Positions 25,594 through 34,877 are shown, counted from the stretch's first letter. The stretch: 64,000 bases of DNA from JAAUUE01 sp943370025 (GCA_943370025.1 CALRPI020000013.1:1-64000); one strand, 5' to 3'. The notes: a model not told the origin generated them from the sequence alone. Numbers and translations: made by a program.

Positions 25594-26391
25594 ATGAGCA
25601 ATGGTAAGCAAAAAAAGAAGAAGCCTCTACCTGATTCTTCTGAAGAAAACATCCTCGGAAAATTGCCCAAGGAAGCAAGAACTTGGGCAGAAAATTTGTC
25701 GTGGAACGATCGTCGCTATCTCCTTTCCATCTGTTACTTAATGAGTGGCTCTACCCCGGAGATTCAGGCTAAATTCCTCGATGAATATACTGCGGATGGC
25801 TTAGTATCTAGGATGTTAAGCGATCTAGATACCCTAGAGAAGGTAAAAACCCATCTCCAAGCTCTGCAAATCGATAATCCCCTTACTGAATCAGTCCTCA
25901 GAGATTACATCCGGCGTTTTTATATTCACTCCGCCCAAGATGTGCGCACACAGCCAGAAATATATCTAGAATCTGCTCTCAGATTAGTTGGCAAATCTGA
26001 GGAACGGAGTAATGTTTATAGCTATATTTTAGGTTTTGAAATCCTCAAAATTATTTTCCAGATGAGTTGGCTAGAACAAGAGCGATTCTACCGAGTCCAG
26101 AAAAACCAAGAGGAATTTTTTAATAGTTATATCAAGCCAATTCAGTATGCCCATAAAATCAATGGCATTATTGTCCCCAAGCATGAAAAACTATTCTTTG
26201 CCCGGCGAGACTATTATATTCAAAAGCCAGAAATCACCTCTAATAAGGTATTGGCATTGATTATGGCAACTTTCACAACTAAAGTAGTTATTAGTCTAGG
26301 ATTTTCCCTAATTCGTAATTCTAGATTTTTAATATTTGATCATGATTATATTTACAATTCCGAAGCAGAAGAAATATTTCCTACTCAATAA
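25594..26391 (+). CDS. Unknown protein, 265 residues
   Basis: I do not recognise a named family. It has a Lys-rich start, then a helical, charged region to about residue 225 with the segment WNDRRYLLSICYLMSGSTPEIQAKFL. A more hydrophobic segment near 228-242 (VLALIMATFTTKVVISL) could be a single membrane helix. The length and codon use look like those of a real gene, and no frame interruption is present. The ATG at 25594 lacks a clear Shine-Dalgarno. It converges on the coiled-coil gene at 26451 with a 59-base gap. Confidence 0.6.
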   Translation: MSNGKQKKKKPLPDSSEENILGKLPKEARTWAENLSWNDRRYLLSICYLMSGSTPEIQAKFLDEYTADGLVSRMLSDLDTLEKVKTHLQALQIDNPLTESVLRDYIRRFYIHSAQDVRTQPEIYLESALRLVGKSEERSNVYSYILGFEILKIIFQMSWLEQERFYRVQKNQEEFFNSYIKPIQYAHKINGIIVPKHEKLFFARRDYYIQKPEITSNKVLALIMATFTTKVVISLGFSLIRNSRFLIFDHDYIYNSEAEEIFPTQ

Positions 26392-26450
26392 AACTAAAGA
26401 TGTGTGTGCCGTGCTCCGTGCGGCGCAACTATATCAATAACTCCTGTTTT

Positions 26451-27359
26451 CTAATCAGAAAATTCAGACCATAATAATGCAGCAGCAAATAGGCAAAATA
26501 TAAGACGTGCTACTAAAGTTTCTTTTTCTATAACCTCATGAGCTAAAAGATTACGTTGCTTCCGAATGCTATGAGCAAGATCAAGTTCTTTTGATGTTAA
26601 AATCCCTTCATTTTCAGCTTGTATGAGTAAATCATATAAAGTTACACTATGATCGCGACACTTTAATGCCCTACGTAACTCTTTTTCCATCTCTGCTAAG
26701 AGAGATATTGGTAATGAGTGATTAAAGCTTAGTCGATCAACTAACAAACAGAATTTCTTATTTCCACCACTAGCTTCTTTAGCTTTTTCCCTTATCCATT
26801 GCTTCTGATCTGCTAATGATGCTTGACTTGATTGAGATTCCAAATTTATTTTTAGTAATTTATTTGTCTCTTGCAGTTGATTAAATGTGATTGTAAGTTC
26901 TTGATTTTTAATCCATTGCTCCTCTAGCTGTCTTTCGAGTTCTTGTACACGATAACGAACCTTAGTAAGTTCATCGTCTTTTGAAGCTAAATCTCTCCGA
27001 AGAATAATGGTTTCAGATTCTTTTGCCTCTGATTTTACTCCTGAAATCAATTCTAAGGTTTTATGAATTTTCTCAATTTCCTGTTTAATATCCTGAGCCT
27101 CTACATCAATATTTTCTGCCTTAGTTTCTACTATTTTCCCGGGACGAATGATTGTTAAATCACCTACCAGATCATCACGAAATTCTTCAATCAGGGCATC
27201 ATAAACCCTAGCTGTTTTTGGATAAACCCAGCATCGCTGCTCTGGAACCCATCGACACCCAAGAATTTTTTTTGCACGATCTTTTTGAGAAGCATGGATT
27301 GACAGGAGAAACTCAGTCTCCGTCTCAGTGATGCGAATACTATGTTTCGGAAAAACCAT
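26451..27359 (-). CDS. Coiled-coil protein with HARP-like N-terminus and HEPN/DUF4145-like C-terminus
   Basis: A 302-residue cytosolic protein in three parts. Residues 1-75 resemble the small beta-alpha module in which a motif read as 'compress, match, interpret' surrounds CRWVPEQRCWVYP; similar segments precede SNF2/HARP or integrase domains. Residues about 80-185 form a coiled coil. Residues ~190-300 are helical and end in IRKQRNLLAHEVIEKE, the Arg-x4-His pattern seen in HEPN or DUF4145-type domains. HEPN proteins are often RNases in defence or toxin systems, but that is inference only. It is a single gene, and AT content is higher than in most neighbours. Confidence 0.55.
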   Translation of the reverse strand: MVFPKHSIRITETETEFLLSIHASQKDRAKKILGCRWVPEQRCWVYPKTARVYDALIEEFRDDLVGDLTIIRPGKIVETKAENIDVEAQDIKQEIEKIHKTLELISGVKSEAKESETIILRRDLASKDDELTKVRYRVQELERQLEEQWIKNQELTITFNQLQETNKLLKINLESQSSQASLADQKQWIREKAKEASGGNKKFCLLVDRLSFNHSLPISLLAEMEKELRRALKCRDHSVTLYDLLIQAENEGILTSKELDLAHSIRKQRNLLAHEVIEKETLVARLIFCLFAAALLWSEFSD

Positions 27360-27406
27360 AGCCGTATTCCCAAATCTATGCTATTGCTAACTATTACTAC
27401 TACCAG

Positions 27407-27799
27407 TTAAGAAACTACAGCAATACATTCAATTTCAACCAATACATCCTTTGGTAAGCGAGCCACTTCTACTGTTGCCCTGGCTGGAGCTTGCCCATCT
27501 ACAAAATAAAGAGCATAGACCCCATTCATGACTGGGAAATCCATCATGTCTTTCAGGAATACCGTGGTTTTGACCACATCGTGCCATGTCGCTCCGGCGG
27601 CTTTGAGGACGGCGGCTAAATTGCTCATGACTTGCTCCGTTTGCTTGCTGACATCTCCTACGCCAATAATTTCCCCACTGATGGGGTCGAGGGAAATCTG
27701 CCCAGAGGCGAAGAGCATTTTTCCGGTGGCAATAATGGCTTGGTTATAGGGGCCAACGGGAGCAGGGGCTTGGTCGGTACGAATAATTTGTTTAGTCAT
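27407..27799 (-). CDS. RidA family reactive-intermediate deaminase
   Basis: A 130-residue protein of the RidA/YjgF/Rid family, which hydrolyses reactive enamines and imines formed by PLP enzymes. GPYNQAI, LFASGQISLDP and the C-terminal PARATVEVARLPKDVLVEIECIA (with the carboxylate-binding Arg in PARATV) are typical. I chose the ATG at 27799 (MTKQIIRT) over the upstream extension because it gives the standard length. Single gene. Confidence 0.93.
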   Translation of the reverse strand: MTKQIIRTDQAPAPVGPYNQAIIATGKMLFASGQISLDPISGEIIGVGDVSKQTEQVMSNLAAVLKAAGATWHDVVKTTVFLKDMMDFPVMNGVYALYFVDGQAPARATVEVARLPKDVLVEIECIAVVS

Positions 27800-27911
27800 A
27801 CAAATTCTTTTACTAATCGTTATGTATAGCAACCACCAATGGGGTTGGGATGATTGTAGTTGTGGAAATCATCGCTTCACAGTGGTTTCCACAACTATGA
27901 TTAAAATATGA

Positions 27912-27931
27912 GGGCGCAAAGCCTTGCGCCC
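27912..27931. repeat. GGGCGCAA hairpin, copy G2
   Basis: GGGCGCAA-AGCC-TTGCGCCC, a perfect 8 bp stem that is the reverse-orientation copy of G1. It lies between ndhS and the RidA gene and follows the ndhS stop by about 40 bases, so it may also terminate ndhS. Confidence 0.7.
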
Positions 27932-27971
27932 CGACGACATTTGCTAAGACATTTTCATCGTCTGCAATTGA

Positions 27972-28163
27972 TTACTTGCCTTTTTTAGCAACTTTCTCTA
28001 CTATGCCTAGTTCTGATAGCCGAAAGGTGACTAGTTTATCCCAATTTCCATCTTCAAACAGGACAGCCGCCTTGTTTCCATCCACACGTTGCACTAAGCC
28101 TTCAAAGGCATAGTAGGTATCATCGACATTGGTGACACGGACGATCGCACCGGGAAGAATCAT
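27972..28163 (-). CDS. ndhS: NAD(P)H-quinone oxidoreductase subunit S
   Basis: A 63-residue SH3-like subunit of photosynthetic NDH-1. The pattern ILPGAIVRVTN, TYYAFEGLVQRV and AVLFEDGNWDKLVTFRLSELG matches NdhS, which sits on the peripheral arm and provides the ferredoxin docking site for cyclic electron flow at the thylakoid membrane. The length is normal. It is transcribed alone. Confidence 0.93.
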   Translation of the reverse strand: MILPGAIVRVTNVDDTYYAFEGLVQRVDGNKAAVLFEDGNWDKLVTFRLSELGIVEKVAKKGK

Positions 28164-28292
28164 AGATTTTATTCTGCTTAAGATTTACTTTTCTTAGTAT
28201 ACATGAGCTAGGACATAGGCAAATAGCTGGTCACCAAAGATATTTTTGGCATGGGTTTTGTTGGTAGTGATGCAAAATAATGGTTTGAGTAA

Positions 28293-28327
28293 ATGGCATT
28301 TGAGGCGCTTCGCACCTCAAATGCCAT
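28293..28327 (-). terminator. Hairpin downstream of the alpha/beta hydrolase gene
   Basis: A 13 bp perfect stem, ATGGCATTTGAGG / CCTCAAATGCCAT, with the loop CGCTTCGCA. It begins about 11 bases after the hydrolase stop on the minus strand. No T-run follows, so termination is a suggestion. Confidence 0.55.
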
Positions 28328-28338
28328 GATTAAGTTGC

Positions 28339-29196
28339 CTAATTAGCTGCCCAATGCTGGATGACCAACAGTTGAAATTCTTTCAGCACCCGATCGTACC
28401 TCTCGCCGGCTGCATCGATGAAGTCATTATGGCCAGCCGTGTCTTCCCAGAGATTTTGTTTAGGAGGGTTGGCAGCATTGTAGAGTTCCTCTCCTTGGGC
28501 AAAGGGGATGACTTGATCTTTCCTGCCGTGCATGATCAAGACTGGGGATCTGACTTGGGTAATTTTTGCCAAGTTAGGAAATTTATCAAAGGGAAAGATA
28601 TTAAAACTAGCTAAAAATCGAGAAATGCTCAAAAAGGGACTTTCTAGAATCAAGCCTCCGACAGGCTGGCGGCTGGCGAGATCCACACTGGGACCACTGC
28701 CGATCGATCGCCCATAGACCAAAATCTGGGTAGCGGGAATTTGTAAACTTTGGGTCAAATAACTATAGGCAGCATTAATATCTGCGTAGGCATTAGTTTC
28801 CGAAGGTGTGCCACCACTCTGGCCATAACCTTGGTAATCGTAGGCAAAGACATTAAACCCCAACCCCTGTATTTTCCTAAGAATAAATAACACATCCCCT
28901 AAATCCTCGGCATTGCCATGACTGTGGAGAATAGTATAGTTAGCTCCCGGTTTGGGAAGATAAACCGCCGCAATTTGATTGCTATTACTACTATTTAACA
29001 TTAGTCCCTGCTCTCTAGAGCCGACCAATTCCTGCACGTTGCTATAGCTGCTGGAACGGGGTAAAAAGATCATCCCATCGGTGAAAAAATAGGCATAAAT
29101 TGCCACACAAACATAGATAAACAACACCGAAGAAATCACTCGCCGCAGGGAAAATTCACCGATTAAAAGACGCTGCCAATTGATGTTAATGATCAT
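28339..29196 (-). CDS. Membrane-anchored alpha/beta hydrolase
   Basis: A 285-residue protein with one N-terminal membrane helix (about 17-38) and an alpha/beta hydrolase domain. HGNAED is at 93-98, the nucleophile Ser164 lies in GRSIGSG, and Asp in MHGRKDQVIP and His in AGHNDF complete the triad. It resembles the BEM46/ABHD13/17 group of serine hydrolases. The substrate is unknown. It is downstream of the DUF2232 gene, separated by a hairpin. Confidence 0.88.
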   Translation of the reverse strand: MIININWQRLLIGEFSLRRVISSVLFIYVCVAIYAYFFTDGMIFLPRSSSYSNVQELVGSREQGLMLNSSNSNQIAAVYLPKPGANYTILHSHGNAEDLGDVLFILRKIQGLGFNVFAYDYQGYGQSGGTPSETNAYADINAAYSYLTQSLQIPATQILVYGRSIGSGPSVDLASRQPVGGLILESPFLSISRFLASFNIFPFDKFPNLAKITQVRSPVLIMHGRKDQVIPFAQGEELYNAANPPKQNLWEDTAGHNDFIDAAGERYDRVLKEFQLLVIQHWAAN

Positions 29197-29228
29197 CGTA
29201 GAGGTGATTTATAAATTTGCTAGAGGGG

Positions 29229-29264
29229 ATAATTTTTCATTCCCCTCCGGGGGTGAAAAATTAT
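29229..29264. terminator. Hairpin between DUF2232 and hydrolase genes
   Basis: ATAATTTTTCA and TGAAAAATTAT pair as an outer stem, and CCCC/GGGG as an inner stem with a TCC-type loop. It lies directly after the DUF2232 stop on the minus strand, where a terminator is expected, and shares the CCCCTCCGGGG tip with family A and B repeats. Confidence 0.6.
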
Positions 29265-29274
29265 ATTTTAATAG

Positions 29275-30054
29275 CTAATTATCATAGTCTAAGAGAATGC
29301 GAACCCATTCAGGAGGGCGAGGAATAGAGATGCGTAAGCGATCGAGGGTCAACATTGAGACTATATGTACCACGAATAAATAGACAAAACTGTTAATCAC
29401 CACACTTACTAGGGCAAAAACCTGTACTAACCAAATTTCTGGAACTTGCAGCCAACCCAAACGCAAAAACACCCACTGGAGAAATTCGGTAATCTGAACT
29501 ATGACCAAAGACCAGAGGTCTTCTCCGGCTAACAAAGATAACAGCCAGAATCTGAAGAAAAAACCAAAGGCCGAAATCAAAGCTCCTAAAGTAATAGACC
29601 AAAACCAACTGGCTCCCCGTCGCCACAGCACTCCCAACTGCACCCCAATCAAACCAAAGGGGATGGTATAAAAAATCCCCCTAGTCGGTCCCATCAATAC
29701 TGATAGCAACAGGGCAGAAACCAGCGCGGCGATCCATGCGGATCTGCCTCCCCAGCGAAGATAAACTAAGGCGATCGGTAAAGGAAAAAATACCCGCAGT
29801 AGGGGACCTGTGGGAAAATAATAATCAATTAACCACATTAAGCTAGCAGTACTAGCTAAGAAGGCTGTCTCTACCGTAGCTAGAGTAGCTGCCTGCTGGG
29901 GAGAAAGTCCAGATAAATTACCTCTTTTATCTCCTTTACCTCCTTTACCTCCCTTACCTTCTTCCCATACAGCCTCATCGACCCAGTTAGCTTCTGCATC
30001 TGTTGTGGGGGCTACGTTAGGAGATTGTTGACTAGATTCCACCGGATCCTTCAT
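29275..30054 (-). CDS. DUF2232 family membrane protein
   Basis: A 259-residue protein: residues 1-50 are hydrophilic with a short GKGGKGGKGDK repeat, and the rest forms about six membrane helices. FPLPIALVYLRWGGRSAW and MGPTRGIFYTIPFGLIGVQLG match the DUF2232/YybS group, which resembles substrate-binding S components of ECF transporters. The substrate is unknown. It is the last gene of the hybrid-kinase operon, 14 bases after the CheY-like gene. Confidence 0.8.
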   Translation of the reverse strand: MKDPVESSQQSPNVAPTTDAEANWVDEAVWEEGKGGKGGKGDKRGNLSGLSPQQAATLATVETAFLASTASLMWLIDYYFPTGPLLRVFFPLPIALVYLRWGGRSAWIAALVSALLLSVLMGPTRGIFYTIPFGLIGVQLGVLWRRGASWFWSITLGALISAFGFFFRFWLLSLLAGEDLWSLVIVQITEFLQWVFLRLGWLQVPEIWLVQVFALVSVVINSFVYLFVVHIVSMLTLDRLRISIPRPPEWVRILLDYDN

Positions 30055-30068
30055 GGCTAAGCTAAATC

Positions 30069-30446
30069 CTATAAACCAAGCACTTGTTGAGCCTTCTCAA
30101 GGATCTCATCGGGGTCAAAGGGTTTGGTCATGTATAAGTCTGCTCCTACATCTATGCCTTTATTCTTATCGAATTCTTGCCCTTTCGCTGTGAGCATAAT
30201 AATAAAAACATCGGGGATTGCTAATTCTTTCTTGACAGCCTTGCAAACATCAAACCCATTCATTTTCGGCATCATTACATCTAAAAATACTAGATCGGGT
30301 TTCTCATCTTGAATTGTTTCTAGACCTTCGACTCCATTAGTTGCCGTGAGAATTTCCACACCTTCATCTTCCAGCTCCTCTAGGGTTTGAGCTAGTAAAA
30401 GTCGGATATGGGGTTCATCATCAACAATTAATATTTTTTTACTCAT
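30069..30446 (-). CDS. CheY-like response regulator
   Basis: A 125-residue single receiver domain with D9-D10, phosphoacceptor at about D55 (VFLDVMMP), Thr in MLTAKG and Lys in YMTKPFDPDE. It lacks an output domain, so it must act by protein contact or as a phosphate relay. It lies 8 bases after the cyclase gene, in the operon headed by the hybrid kinase. Confidence 0.92.
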   Translation of the reverse strand: MSKKILIVDDEPHIRLLLAQTLEELEDEGVEILTATNGVEGLETIQDEKPDLVFLDVMMPKMNGFDVCKAVKKELAIPDVFIIMLTAKGQEFDKNKGIDVGADLYMTKPFDPDEILEKAQQVLGL

Positions 30447-30454
30447 GATTGCGA

Positions 30455-31906
30455 TTAGTAGATCACTTCAAAAACTTCTACTGGTTTATGCTTTCCCTTG
30501 ATATTCAGACTGCCAACAGTTCTAAACTCAAATTTATCTTGATTTAGATCATAAATACTCCGACTGACTAATATTTGCCCTCCTTTGGCAAGGGATTGCA
30601 ACCGGGAGGCAATATTTACTTCATCCCCTATTGCAGTATAGTCCATATGTTGCGGAGAGCCAACATTTCCTACCACTACATCTCCAGAACTAATCCCAAT
30701 TCCCGTATTAAAATTGTCGCGAATCCAATCTATGGGCATACATTTGAGGCGTTTCTGCATGGCGATCGCCGTTTCGATTGCCTTTTGTTCACTACTTTCT
30801 AGGTCGGAAGGTGCACCAAACATAGCCACAATCATGTCTCCGACAAATTTATTTACCGTGCCACCATAGCTAAATATTTCCTCTACCATTGCTGTGAAGT
30901 ATTCGTTGAGATATTCCACAATTTGCTCTGGAGCTAGGAGTTCACACTGGGTTGTAAAGTTGCGGATGTCTGAAAACAGGATCGTCACATCTTTTTTGGT
31001 AGGGGCAAGGGAAATTTCTCCCCGAGATTCAAAAATCGCGTCTACTACTTCCGAGGCAACGTAGCGTCCGAGGTTGGTTTTAATGCGTTCTTCCCGGAGT
31101 TTATGTTCGTGGAGGAGGGCATTGTCGATCGCGGCGGCGGCTTGGGAGGCGATCGCTGTTAATAGCTTTAAATCCCCCGCCGTGTAAGAAATCTCGGATT
31201 CATTGCTAATGACAAGCACGCCAATCACTTTTCCTTTAACGTTCAAAGCTGCACAGAGTAGAGATCCTAAGGGATAGTCCCTAGGGGTAAATCTGGGATC
31301 ATCCACCGCATCATTAATAATCTCTGCACTACTGTGGGCAATAATATCGCCGATAATTCCCGATGTTAGTTCCCAAGCCATAGTTGAGGCAGCATCCTGA
31401 CCAAAAGCAGAAACTTTCTCTAACTGGTCTCCTGCTTGATTAACTAATAATAAGCAGCCGGAAGTAGATTCAATTAATCTCCTCGCTTCGGAGAGAATAA
31501 AATTAGCGATCGAAGGAATATCTAAATAGGAGCCAAGTTCACTGGATACTCGATAGAGTAGATTAATTTCTTTGTATTTTTCTAAGGTATCCGTAGCTAA
31601 GGATTTCTTTTCTACCTCAGTAGTAACTAAGTAGTTAAGTAGGGTCGCGATCGATTGGCTACTGCTATCCCCCACTACCCAACCCAGAATTTCTGACGCT
31701 GACTGAATGGGAAACTTATTAACTAGTCTCAACGGGGTAGCTATACTCGCCTCCGGTTCCCCTAGCAATATCCTATCTTCATGATCAATAATATTCACCT
31801 CAGTAGGGATTAACCGGAGCATTTCTTTTAGGAGCGCGGCATTTTCCTTTCTCGATACAATCCGTTTAAGACTGGTTGAATTAGTGCTGGATCGTAGTAT
31901 CGCCAT
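30455..31906 (-). CDS. GAF-domain class III adenylate/guanylate cyclase
   Basis: A 483-residue protein. A helical N-terminus (1-125) is followed by a GAF domain (about 130-275) and a class III cyclase domain (about 300-480). The metal-binding Asp pair lies in FSDIRNF and GDMIVAMFG. A Lys in NKFVGD (adenine-type selection) and Thr in DYTAIGDEVN fit bacterial adenylate cyclases, so cAMP is the more likely product. The transition-state Asn/Arg are in NIASRLQ. Its start overlaps the end of the hybrid kinase gene by 26 bases, indicating translational coupling. Confidence 0.9.
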   Translation of the reverse strand: MAILRSSTNSTSLKRIVSRKENAALLKEMLRLIPTEVNIIDHEDRILLGEPEASIATPLRLVNKFPIQSASEILGWVVGDSSSQSIATLLNYLVTTEVEKKSLATDTLEKYKEINLLYRVSSELGSYLDIPSIANFILSEARRLIESTSGCLLLVNQAGDQLEKVSAFGQDAASTMAWELTSGIIGDIIAHSSAEIINDAVDDPRFTPRDYPLGSLLCAALNVKGKVIGVLVISNESEISYTAGDLKLLTAIASQAAAAIDNALLHEHKLREERIKTNLGRYVASEVVDAIFESRGEISLAPTKKDVTILFSDIRNFTTQCELLAPEQIVEYLNEYFTAMVEEIFSYGGTVNKFVGDMIVAMFGAPSDLESSEQKAIETAIAMQKRLKCMPIDWIRDNFNTGIGISSGDVVVGNVGSPQHMDYTAIGDEVNIASRLQSLAKGGQILVSRSIYDLNQDKFEFRTVGSLNIKGKHKPVEVFEVIY

Positions 31907-34877
31907 TGTCTGGTGTCCTATCTGATAGTAAAAATAACACTATGTTTTTTAATCCATTGTCAAACTGCAAGGCTTGGACTAGTTCATGTTCAGCAGAAAT
32001 CAGATCATTGACAATAATCATATCTGGTCTTTCTGTTCTCACTCTTTCTAGTAGTTCTCGGCTATCATAAGCCTCCGTAACTATGTACCCTTTTTGTTGG
32101 AGTAACTGGGAAATGGCATTAACAGTAGACATATTTTCATCAACTACTAAAACCCGTTTTTTGGAGATGCCCTGATCTAATAATTCTTTAACTTCACTTA
32201 ACAATATGCTGCTTTCTATGGGCTTCGTTAAGTATTTATCTACTCCTAAACTATAACCCCGTTCCTGATCATCTTCCACTGAGAGGATGATAATGGGAAT
32301 ATCCATATACTCCGGATCATTTTTCAGGATCGCCGAGACATCAAAACCACTAATTTCTGGCATTTTCACATCCAAAATTAACAGGTCTGGCTTGTTGGCT
32401 TTGACTTGGGCGATCGCATCTCGCCCATCCACGGCTTGACGGACCTCGTAACCCTCACTGCTCAATTCCTGCCGCAATAGCTCCCGAATACTAGGATCAT
32501 CATCTACTACCAAAACTGCCTTAGCTTGATTTTGAGGATGCTGGTTTTGTTGGGCAATTTGTTGCTTGAGTTTGAGAAGGAATTGTTCGCGATCAATCGT
32601 TGTAACTTCGGTCTTGCTCTGCTCCAGTACAGGCAGGGTAAAAGAAAACGTACTCCCAACACCTATCTGACCTTCTACCCAAATTCTGCCGCCGTGTTGT
32701 TCAATAATTTCCTTACAAATGGGCAGACCTAGACCAGTTCCCTTAGGTTTATCTGTCAGGGTATCCCCTACTTGCTTGAATTTCTCAAATACTTTGGGTT
32801 GATCTGCTTCACTAATCCCCATACCCGTATCAATAACACTTACGGTAATCTCCTCGTGAGTATGGGTAATTCTGCAAGTAATGGAGCCTTGATCAGTAAA
32901 TTTAATCGAATTAGATAGGAGATTAATAGCCACTTGGATCAGGCGGTCTTGATCCCCTAGGTTTTTAGGTGTTCCTTCCTGAAAATCTCGAATTAACTCT
33001 AGATTTTTTTGGGTGAACAAAGCAGAGGTGGCGGCAATTCCCCGTTCGACCACATCAACCACTGACATAAGTTCCATGCGCCAGTCGGTTTTTCCTGCTT
33101 CCATTTTGGCAATATCTAAAACATCATTAATCAAGGAAGTAAGACGCACCCCCTCGGAAACAATAATCTCGATATTTTCACTCACTTGGCCCACTGCTCG
33201 CCGCACTTTTTTCTCCTCAGTGTTCACGTAGGGTAAAATATTTTCTTCTAATTTCTTTTTGATAATTTTGGCAAATCCTAGTACCGAAGTTAAAGGTGTC
33301 CGCAACTCATGGGATACGGTGGAAATAAAATCGGTCTTCATTCTATCTACTTCTTTCTCCGCCGTAATATCCCGGAATAAAATTACTGTACCGACTAAAA
33401 CTTTTGCTGCTGATTCATCTAAGAGGTCTTCATCTTCCTTCAGTACAGCCGTGGCTACTGCTTTGCCCACTAGGTTGTGGGCAAGGGGAACCTCGATAGT
33501 GAAGATTTCACCGGGTTTGCTGTTGGCTTTGGTAATTAAACCATCAACTTCCTGACTAAACACTTCTGAGCACATTTCCCCTGTCAAGTCTAGATTTCCT
33601 AGGTTAAAGAGTCTAGAGAGGGCGGGATTAAAGCGAGTGATTTTGCCTTGGGGGTCTGTTACCAATAGGCCATCGGCAATGTTGTCAATAATGGAACTGA
33701 GGTTAGCGAGGGTATCTTGAAGTTCAGCAGTAGCTGATTTGATGCGGATCTCTAATTGATCCTTAGATTGGCTGAGTTGACCAATCATTTGGTTGAAGGC
33801 TCTGGCTAAGAGGCCAATTTCGTCTTCAGTGAGGACTGGGGCTTGGGATTTGAGGTTACCGCCGGCAACTTGAATAGCGGTGTCGGCGATCGCCATCAGG
33901 GGCTGAGTAATCCGCCGCGACATGAGATAGACTGCCACCAACAACACCCCCGCCGAACTTAGCCCAATTAAGAGAATATCCCTAGCTAGGCGATTAGCTG
34001 GGTCAAAAGCTTCTGCTTGGCTCATTTCGGCGATGAGGGCAAGGTTTTGATCCGTTAGCCATCGATACACCCCAATCACGGGGACTCCGGCATAGTTGGT
34101 GTATAAACCAATCCCATCTTGTTTGGCGATCGCTGCCTCAATTCCCACACTTTTAATACCTTCGGGGAAATCTTTCATCGTCTTCTCCCCAGAAATGAAA
34201 ATATTCTTCCCCCGTGCCTGATTGACTAAATAGGTTTCGCCACTTTCCCCTAAACCTGTACGTTCTCTAATTAATTCATCAACTTCTACCAAGTCTAGGT
34301 TGATCACGATCGCTCCCATAGTCACTTCTTGGCGATCGACGATCGGGGTGGCAAAAGTAATCGCAGATTTTTCTGTACCCGGCACACTATAAAAATTCGG
34401 GACAATAGCCTTAGCCCCTTGCCGGGTAAAGTAGGTGGTAGGAGAGCCGAGGGGCTGGAACTTGCCAAGCAAAGACTTTTCTGTCGCAAACACGACAAAT
34501 CCGCCGTTATCAGTTACTAAAAAGCTTTGTAAATTTGGTTTGGTTTTAATCAATTCCCCAAAGTACCGCTCTAGTCTGGCATAGGCGGCAATATATTCTG
34601 GAGAGGTAATTTCTTGGGTTAATAAAACTTCAATTTCTTTCTGGATATCTGGCTGTTGGCTGATAAACAACACATCTTGGCGTTGATTTCCCACCCATTT
34701 CCCCAATTGGTAATCCTTAAGGGAAGTGGCGACAGTCAGGCGATCGCTGACCGAGCGCTCTAGGGCAGTTCTAGCTCTGGTGTAGGCAGCAGTTGAAACA
34801 ATACTCACGGTCACCACCGAAAGGATGGAGAAATAGCCTACCAATTGTGCCAACAGACTTGTTTTCCAGAATTTCAT
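31881..34877 (-). CDS. Hybrid sensor histidine kinase with two C-terminal receivers, the last degenerate
   Basis: A 998-residue protein from the ATG at 34877; an upstream GTG would add 29 residues before the first membrane helix. It has a periplasmic dCache-like sensor between two membrane helices (about 10-30 and 300-320), HAMP, PAS, HisKA (VSHELRTPL) and HATPase (GTGLGLPICKEI). A complete receiver follows (VDDDPS, ILDVKMP, YLTKP). The second receiver is about 92 residues, has Asn at the phosphoacceptor place (IIVNDL) and stops before the conserved Lys. It heads the operon with cyclase, CheY and DUF2232. Confidence 0.9.
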   Translation of the reverse strand: MKFWKTSLLAQLVGYFSILSVVTVSIVSTAAYTRARTALERSVSDRLTVATSLKDYQLGKWVGNQRQDVLFISQQPDIQKEIEVLLTQEITSPEYIAAYARLERYFGELIKTKPNLQSFLVTDNGGFVVFATEKSLLGKFQPLGSPTTYFTRQGAKAIVPNFYSVPGTEKSAITFATPIVDRQEVTMGAIVINLDLVEVDELIRERTGLGESGETYLVNQARGKNIFISGEKTMKDFPEGIKSVGIEAAIAKQDGIGLYTNYAGVPVIGVYRWLTDQNLALIAEMSQAEAFDPANRLARDILLIGLSSAGVLLVAVYLMSRRITQPLMAIADTAIQVAGGNLKSQAPVLTEDEIGLLARAFNQMIGQLSQSKDQLEIRIKSATAELQDTLANLSSIIDNIADGLLVTDPQGKITRFNPALSRLFNLGNLDLTGEMCSEVFSQEVDGLITKANSKPGEIFTIEVPLAHNLVGKAVATAVLKEDEDLLDESAAKVLVGTVILFRDITAEKEVDRMKTDFISTVSHELRTPLTSVLGFAKIIKKKLEENILPYVNTEEKKVRRAVGQVSENIEIIVSEGVRLTSLINDVLDIAKMEAGKTDWRMELMSVVDVVERGIAATSALFTQKNLELIRDFQEGTPKNLGDQDRLIQVAINLLSNSIKFTDQGSITCRITHTHEEITVSVIDTGMGISEADQPKVFEKFKQVGDTLTDKPKGTGLGLPICKEIIEQHGGRIWVEGQIGVGSTFSFTLPVLEQSKTEVTTIDREQFLLKLKQQIAQQNQHPQNQAKAVLVVDDDPSIRELLRQELSSEGYEVRQAVDGRDAIAQVKANKPDLLILDVKMPEISGFDVSAILKNDPEYMDIPIIILSVEDDQERGYSLGVDKYLTKPIESSILLSEVKELLDQGISKKRVLVVDENMSTVNAISQLLQQKGYIVTEAYDSRELLERVRTERPDMIIVNDLISAEHELVQALQFDNGLKNIVLFLLSDRTPDNGDTTIQH

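Noticed and set aside
25411..25611. 66-codon minus-strand ORF before the unknown gene
   Set aside because: It overlaps the start of the plus-strand gene and repeat G1 and shows no family or Shine-Dalgarno.
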